Source of the DNA: Flavobacteriales bacterium UBA3376
Lineage (GTDB): Bacteria > Bacteroidota > Bacteroidia > Flavobacteriales > Weeksellaceae
DNA length: 11,806 nucleotides
Reading direction: 5' to 3'
NCBI GenBank assembly: GCA_002359055.1
Contig: DEQC01000032.1
Location: 1 to 11,806, forward strand
Of this stretch, positions 7,192 through 11,806 are shown one piece after another. Made by a program: the position numbers and the translations under genes. Within the stretch, counting starts at the first letter, position 1, and the number at the start of each line of letters is the position of its first letter. The notes beneath the pieces were generated by a model. That model searched no databases. It was not told where the DNA came from and worked only from the letters and a program-made list of their open reading frames with translations.

Positions 7192-7199
7192 CAAAAATA
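7192..7199 (-). promoter_or_regulatory. Putative Bacteroidota -7 element for trxA
   Basis: Minus-strand TATTTTTG matches TAnnTTTG exactly and lies 31 bp upstream of the trxA ATG, giving a leader of about 25 nt. The nearest upstream minus-strand TTG is about 30 bp away, too far for a standard -33 element, and the surroundings are very A/T-rich, so a chance match is possible. Confidence 0.4.
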
Positions 7200-7295
7200 A
7201 GTCATTTTTTAATATTACTCAGGTATTGTCAATAGGAATTATCAATAAACTAATAATAAATTGAAATCCAATGTTCAACCTTCTTATTTTCAGAT

Positions 7296-10200
7296 TTAAT
7301 TCAAATTTACCTTTAAATGACTGATCGATCTTAGCTCTTTCAACAATTCTTTGTTGATATCCACCTTAGCTTTGTGCGATGTCATCCCCAATTTTGTTTT
7401 GGTAGATTTATCTTTGACTATTACTGAAAGTTTCTTTTCTCCTTCATGTTTCATCAATATTTGAACCAAATCACTTACCAAAGCATCCGTCAAATGAGCA
7501 ATGTCCAAACTTATGACTATTTTTTTAGCCATATCATCCAAAACATCACTCAACAATTGCATACGCATGATATTTACATAAACCCTACCTCCAGTCACTC
7601 TACCTTCTTTATCCTTCCAAATTCTTTCAGTCACTTTCAGTCGAATTCCCACCATCATATTGACTTGCAAAAGATGTTTGAACCTCAAATAATCTTCGCC
7701 GAACAATGTAAATTCATAAGAATCAACATAATCCTCCAAAGTCATAATCCCAAACTCTCTTCCGTCTCGGTTCGATATTCTATGCTGAACATCTGTGATT
7801 ATACCTGCGACATTGAATTCTTTATCAATGAGTTGTCTTTCATTTTCTTTTAATTGTTTCAAATTGATCGATCTAAAGAATTTCAATTCATCCTTGAATT
7901 CATCCAATGGATGAGCAGAAATATAAATTCCTACAACTTCTTTTTCTCGATTTAACTTTTGAATGGAACTCCAAGGTTGACAATTTGGTAAATGAGGTCT
8001 GACAATTTCGATTTCCTCTGTCATATCGCCAAACAAAGATGCTTGAGCATTGTTTTCTGAAATTTGAAAAGCAGATCCATATCGAATCAACTTCTCCAAA
8101 TTAGTAGTTCCGTCTTCTTCGTATAAAAATTGTGCTCTATGAATTTCAAATGCATCAAATGCACCCGCAAGTGCCAAATTCTCCAAAGTTCTTTTGTTGA
8201 CTTGCTGTAAATCTACTCTTTGGACGAATTCGAAAATAGATTCAAACTTCCCATTTTCATTTCTTTCTTTGATAATCGTTTCCACAGCATTGCTTCCTAC
8301 ACCTTTGATAGCGCCCATTCCGAAGCGAATCGCACCTTCATCATTTACAGAAAACGAATAAGAACTCTCATTGACATCTGGACCTAAAACAGGAATTCCA
8401 ATCGAACGACATTCTTCCATAAAGAAAGTAATATCCTTTATGTTTTTCATGTTGTTGCTCAATACCGCAGCCATAAATTCAGCGGGATAATGCGCCTTCA
8501 GATAACCTGTATGAAATGCAATCAGCGCATAACAAGTCGAGTGAGATTTGTTGAACGCATATGAAGCAAAGGCCTCCCAGTCGTGCCAAATTTTCTCTAA
8601 TTTATCGACCGGATGATTGTTTGACTTTCCACCTTCGATAAATTTAGGTTTCATTTCATCCAGTACATCCTTCATCTTTTTCCCCATGGCTTTTCTCAAC
8701 TGATCTGCTTCACCTTTAGTGAAATTGGCCAATTTTTGAGAAAGTAACATCACCTGCTCCTGATAAACCGTAATTCCATAAGTTTCAGCCAAATGTTCTT
8801 CCATGGCCGGCAAATCGTATTCGATTTCCTCTCGACCATGTTTTCGGTCAATGAAATTTGGAATGTATTGCAAAGGTCCTGGTCTATACAAAGCGTTCAT
8901 AGCAATTAAGTCGTCGAATTTATCTGGCTTCAATTCGCGCAGATGCTTTTGCATTCCAGGAGATTCATATTGGAAAATCCCGACTGTTTCTGCTCTTTGG
9001 AACAATTCGTAAGTTTTCACATCATCCAATGGGATATCATCAGGAACAATTTTCACTCCGTGATTTTGTTCGATCAATTCAATGGCATCATTGATAATGG
9101 TCAAAGTTCTCAGACCCAAGAAGTCCATTTTCAACAAACCAGCATTCTCTACAACTGAGTTATCATATTGTGTAATCAACAATTCCTCATCCTTCGCTAC
9201 TGCAACTGGTACGAGTTCTCGTATATCTTTTGGAGTGATGATCACACCACAGGCATGTACACCTGTATTTCGCAAAGAACCTTCAATTACTTTGGCTTGT
9301 TGTAAAGTTTTTCCTTCCAAAGAATCTTGTTCGGCCAATTGCTTCAATTCCATTGCATCGTTATATTGTTCAGCAACCAAACTTTCTTTCAAATCCTTTT
9401 CAGTCAAATTGAACAATTTATTCAATTTGATATGAGATTTTTTGGAGAGACGATCGGTATCTTGCAAAGGTAAATCCAACACTCTACCAGTATCTCTAAT
9501 GGCCGATTTTCCAGCCATAGTACCATAAGTAATGATTTGAGCTACCTGATTTTTACCATATTTATCGACCACCCATTGAATGATTTTATCCCTTCCTCTA
9601 TCGTCGAAGTCTATATCGATATCCGGCAAAGAAACACGGTCTGGATTTAAAAAACGCTCAAAAAGTAAGTTGTACTTGATCGGGTCAACGTTTGTAATTC
9701 CTGTGCAATATGCAACGGCGGATCCTGCAGCAGAACCACGACCTGGACCAACGGAAACTCCCATTTTTCTAGCTTGTGAAGTAAAGTCCTGAACAATTAA
9801 GAAATATCCTGGATAACCAGTTCGTTCAATGGTATCTAATTCGAAATCCAAACGTTCACGGATTTCATCTGTAATTTCTCCATACCTTTTTTTTGCTCCT
9901 TCATAAGTGATGTGTCTCAAATAAGCCATTTCACCACGTGTACCATTGTCCAATTCATCTTCCGGAGATTTAAATTCCTCTGGAATATCGAATTTCGGTA
10001 ACATTACATCACTCGCTAAATCGTAAGGTTCTATTTTTTCTAAAAATTCAGAAAGATTTTCTATCGCCTGTGGTAAGTCATGAAAGATGGAACGCATTTG
10101 ATCCTGACTTTTGAAATAAAATTCATCGTTAGGAAAACCAAAACGCTTGCCTCTTCCTCTACCGATTGGTGTATCTTTTTTCTCTCCATCTCTTACACAC

Positions 10201-11627
10201 AATAGGATATCGTGTGCTTCAGAATCTTCTTTATTGATATAAAAAGTATTGTTTTGGGCAATTACTTTTACGCCGTATTTCTCTGCGAATCTTAGTAAAA
10301 CTTGATTCACATGTTCCTCTTCTGGCAATCCATGTCGAATCAATTCAACATAAAAATCATCACCAAATAACTCATGCCACCAAACAAATGCTTCCTCGGC
10401 TTGAACTTCTCCAACATTTAAAATCAAATTTGGAATTTCTCCATTCAATCCACCGGTCAGAGCGATTAAATTTTCTTTGTATTCAGCGATTACTTCTTTT
10501 CCAACCCTTGGATAACCTGCATAAAATCCATCGATATAACCCACCGATGAGATTTTAGAAAGATTTTGGAAACCTTTTTTATTCTTTGCTATCAATAATT
10601 GAACAAATCTTCTGTCAGGGTTGTCTTTAGTAAATTTCTTTTGTTGATAATTCTCTGCTACATAAATTTCACATCCAATAATCGGTACAATTGGTTTTTC
10701 TAATTTAGAATTGGCTGCTTTTACTTCTTGAACAAATTTGAAAGATCCCATCAAATTCCCTGTATCGGTTATACCAACAGCTGGCATATTTTCTTCAATG
10801 GCTTTCTGAACAAGCGATTTAATAGAAGTAGTCGCGCTTAAAACAGAAAATGAAGTATGGTTATGAAAGTGAAAATAAGTCGCTTGAGTAACAGCTTTAG
10901 CAGTTTCATCCAATAACTTTTTCTTCGAATCAGTTGCTTTTTGATAATCCTCAACTTGAGACTCAATTACAATATCGAAAGGTTGAAATTGTTCGGTATT
11001 GAATTCTTTAAAAGCGATGTATTCTTCTTCTGTGAGTAGTAATTTTTCTTTAGGAATAACTCCCAAACGAATCAATTCCATAAACGAACGTGCAGTAGCG
11101 TTAACGTCGGCAGAAGCATTGTGAGCTTCATCGAATCGATTTCCAAACAAAACTTCATGCAATTCGCTCAATGTTGGAGTTTTGAATCCACCACCTCTAC
11201 CACCGGGCAACTCACAGAAATCGGTTGATAGCAACATAGTGTCTGCTATGGGCAAGTCGATTTCAGTATAATCCAAGCCTTCTCTTACGAATTCTGCACC
11301 GAGAATTCCTTGGTCGAAACTCAAATTATGGCCCGATAAAACTTCAGCTTTTGCTAGTACTTTTCTAAATTCCTTAATCACCTTACTCAACTCATGACCT
11401 TCAGCAATTGCTTTTTCAGTGGTAATTCCATGAATTTGAGCAGCATTAAAGGGAATGTCATATCCATCAGGCTTGACGATATAACTCGCATTTTCTATAA
11501 GTCTTCCCTTTTTGTCATGAAGTTGCCAAGCAATCTGAACCATTCTTGGCCAGTTTTCAGTATCCGTTGGTGGTGCTGAAAAATCCTTTGGAATACCTGT
11601 AGTCTCGGTATCGTAAATTAGAAACAT
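7296..11627 (-). CDS. dnaE: DNA polymerase III alpha subunit with fused N-terminal DEDDh proofreading exonuclease
   Basis: The replicative polymerase, 1443 aa, longer than the 1160-aa E. coli enzyme because a DnaQ-like exonuclease is fused in front. Exonuclease (about 1-185): D6 and E8 (YDTETTG), D105 (NLSFDQG), H169 and D174 (AHNASADV), a complete DEDDh set. PHP domain (about 250-480): HFHNH at 253-257 is kept, but TDHG has become TDTG (T289) and the usual NDxH is NNTF (N460, F462). Palm: GPGRGSAAGS (627-636), PDIDIDFDD (668-676; likely catalytic D671 and D673) and KMDFLGL (D835). Fingers: YRPGPL and the YQEQVM to LRKAMGKKM region, then AFNKSHSTCYA. Helix-hairpin-helix-like GAIKGVG (1105-1111), a clamp-binding motif QASLF (1195-1199), OB-fold (about 1271-1350) and a C-terminal domain. 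The start is fixed by MFLIYDTETTG. This domain order is known in Bacteroidota and no frameshift is visible. Confidence 0.97.
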   Translation of the reverse strand: MFLIYDTETTGIPKDFSAPPTDTENWPRMVQIAWQLHDKKGRLIENASYIVKPDGYDIPFNAAQIHGITTEKAIAEGHELSKVIKEFRKVLAKAEVLSGHNLSFDQGILGAEFVREGLDYTEIDLPIADTMLLSTDFCELPGGRGGGFKTPTLSELHEVLFGNRFDEAHNASADVNATARSFMELIRLGVIPKEKLLLTEEEYIAFKEFNTEQFQPFDIVIESQVEDYQKATDSKKKLLDETAKAVTQATYFHFHNHTSFSVLSATTSIKSLVQKAIEENMPAVGITDTGNLMGSFKFVQEVKAANSKLEKPIVPIIGCEIYVAENYQQKKFTKDNPDRRFVQLLIAKNKKGFQNLSKISSVGYIDGFYAGYPRVGKEVIAEYKENLIALTGGLNGEIPNLILNVGEVQAEEAFVWWHELFGDDFYVELIRHGLPEEEHVNQVLLRFAEKYGVKVIAQNNTFYINKEDSEAHDILLCVRDGEKKDTPIGRGRGKRFGFPNDEFYFKSQDQMRSIFHDLPQAIENLSEFLEKIEPYDLASDVMLPKFDIPEEFKSPEDELDNGTRGEMAYLRHITYEGAKKRYGEITDEIRERLDFELDTIERTGYPGYFLIVQDFTSQARKMGVSVGPGRGSAAGSAVAYCTGITNVDPIKYNLLFERFLNPDRVSLPDIDIDFDDRGRDKIIQWVVDKYGKNQVAQIITYGTMAGKSAIRDTGRVLDLPLQDTDRLSKKSHIKLNKLFNLTEKDLKESLVAEQYNDAMELKQLAEQDSLEGKTLQQAKVIEGSLRNTGVHACGVIITPKDIRELVPVAVAKDEELLITQYDNSVVENAGLLKMDFLGLRTLTIINDAIELIEQNHGVKIVPDDIPLDDVKTYELFQRAETVGIFQYESPGMQKHLRELKPDKFDDLIAMNALYRPGPLQYIPNFIDRKHGREEIEYDLPAMEEHLAETYGITVYQEQVMLLSQKLANFTKGEADQLRKAMGKKMKDVLDEMKPKFIEGGKSNNHPVDKLEKIWHDWEAFASYAFNKSHSTCYALIAFHTGYLKAHYPAEFMAAVLSNNMKNIKDITFFMEECRSIGIPVLGPDVNESSYSFSVNDEGAIRFGMGAIKGVGSNAVETIIKERNENGKFESIFEFVQRVDLQQVNKRTLENLALAGAFDAFEIHRAQFLYEEDGTTNLEKLIRYGSAFQISENNAQASLFGDMTEEIEIVRPHLPNCQPWSSIQKLNREKEVVGIYISAHPLDEFKDELKFFRSINLKQLKENERQLIDKEFNVAGIITDVQHRISNRDGREFGIMTLEDYVDSYEFTLFGEDYLRFKHLLQVNMMVGIRLKVTERIWKDKEGRVTGGRVYVNIMRMQLLSDVLDDMAKKIVISLDIAHLTDALVSDLVQILMKHEGEKKLSVIVKDKSTKTKLGMTSHKAKVDINKELLKELRSISHLKVNLN
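8031..8045 (-). other. Predicted sliding-clamp-binding motif in DnaE
   Basis: Residues 1195-1199 read QASLF, in the context ENNAQASLFGDM. This fits the bacterial beta-clamp-binding pentapeptide (Q-x-[SD]-L-F) and sits, as in E. coli DnaE, between the helix-hairpin-helix and OB-fold regions in a stretch that looks disordered. It is probably what tethers the polymerase to the DnaN clamp. Confidence 0.75.
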
Positions 11628-11752
11628 ACTCGTGAAATTATTAGTTAGTGTTTTGAATCTTGAAAGTTACAAAATTCAAGTTGGAAAATAGGAATTGACT
11701 TATGAACAATGCTTACAAACCTTTGTGTGCAAAGGGATTAAAGTTTTAATTC
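11628..11752. other. Intergenic region between rsmI and dnaE
   Basis: A 125-bp A/T-rich spacer that should hold the dnaE promoter. I found no exact TAnnTTTG on the minus strand; the closest is TAACTTTC (11669-11662). Nearby are short inverted repeats: TTGAAT (11653-11658) with ATTCAA (11674-11679), overlapping CTTGAA (11659-11664) with TTCAAG (11675-11680). They are short and may be chance in such biased sequence. Confidence 0.4.
11720..11735 (-). terminator. Small stem-loop after rsmI, possible weak terminator
   Basis: CCTTTG (11720-11725), loop TGTG, CAAAGG (11730-11735): a perfect 6-bp stem starting 17 bases past the stop of rsmI. On the minus strand it is followed by TTTGTAAG, a poor U-tract, so it may be only a weak or leaky terminator. 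Confidence 0.35.
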
Positions 11753-11806
11753 TTATTTTTCTCGATGACCTTCAACCACCAAAACCATTTCTCCTTTTAG
11801 GTTTCT
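11753..11806 (-). CDS. rsmI: Probable 16S rRNA (cytidine-2'-O)-methyltransferase RsmI (C-terminal fragment)
   Basis: The last 17 codons of a leftward gene entering from the right edge, with TAA at 11755-11753. The peptide RNLKGEMVLVVEGHREK closely resembles the end of the RsmI catalytic domain, where KGEMVL(I/V)VEGH is conserved. RsmI methylates the ribose of C1402 of 16S rRNA in the ribosomal decoding centre. The protein stops just after this motif, lacking the extra C-terminal region of the E. coli enzyme; a short form would be consistent with this phylum, but that is from memory. It lies 125 bp upstream of dnaE on the same strand. Only 17 residues are visible, so the call depends on that one motif. 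Confidence 0.72.
   Translation of the reverse strand, partial: RNLKGEMVLVVEGHREK

Noticed and set aside
7446..7853. 135-aa plus-strand frame opposite the 3' part of dnaE
   Set aside because: The product is rich in His, Ser, Asn and Ile in a way typical of antisense translation, and the opposite strand encodes the conserved DnaE C-terminal region.
8803..9792. A cluster of plus-strand frames opposite the DnaE polymerase core
   Set aside because: They mirror highly conserved palm and finger codons; no start context, promoter or domain supports them.
6843..11627. Idea that thioredoxin next to the polymerase acts as a processivity factor, as in phage T7
   Set aside because: T7 polymerase is a family A enzyme with a special thioredoxin-binding loop. 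This DnaE is a family C enzyme with a clamp-binding motif (QASLF), so adjacency is not evidence of partnership.
1..11806. Mobile element, CRISPR, tRNA, rRNA, toxin-antitoxin or defence genes
   Set aside because: No repeat arrays, long terminal inverted repeats, transposase or integrase motifs, or tRNA-like cloverleafs were seen; gene content and composition look like core chromosome throughout.

Overview
This is an AT-rich window (roughly one-third G+C by eye) of ordinary chromosomal DNA from a member of the Bacteroidota, most likely class Flavobacteriia. The reasons are an outer-membrane beta-barrel protein with a carboxypeptidase-regulatory-like N-terminal domain, a DUF2480 protein, a DNA polymerase III alpha subunit carrying its own N-terminal proofreading exonuclease, TAnnTTTG promoter elements, and A-rich leaders without clear Shine-Dalgarno sequences. 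I cannot name the genus.

Layout. Bases 1-1400 read rightward: the C-terminal end of an MscS-type mechanosensitive channel, overlapping by 4 bp a periplasmic D-Ala-D-Ala carboxypeptidase of the PBP4 (S13) family. A 138-bp gap leads to an unrecognised soluble, helix-rich protein (1539-2309). It converges on the next gene with a single base between the two stop codons. Bases 6214-2311 read leftward as a probable two-gene unit: lpxB (lipid A disaccharide synthase, GTG start), then a 920-aa outer-membrane beta-barrel receptor. lpxB is divergent from a DUF2480 gene (6261-6767), and the short space between them holds two face-to-face TAnnTTTG promoter motifs. DUF2480 converges on thioredoxin trxA across a strong 11-bp stem-loop that can terminate both. 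Further right, everything reads leftward: trxA (7160-6843), a 1443-aa dnaE (11627-7296), and at the right edge the last 17 codons of a probable rsmI.

How the genes fit together. Three are envelope genes: peptidoglycan trimming (PBP4), lipid A synthesis (LpxB), and an outer-membrane barrel that sits in the lipid A layer. The others are housekeeping: replication (DnaE), redox (TrxA), ribosome methylation (RsmI) and a DUF2480 protein with three cysteines in motif-like contexts. The most informative protein is DnaE, where polymerase and an intact DEDDh exonuclease share one chain while the PHP domain has lost several metal-ligand residues.

I saw no mobile element, CRISPR array, tRNA, rRNA, prophage or defence cassette. 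No non-coding stretch exceeds about 140 bp. I found no convincing undescribed multi-gene system. The best leads are the DUF2480 cysteines, the facing lpxB/DUF2480 promoters and the unrecognised 256-aa protein.
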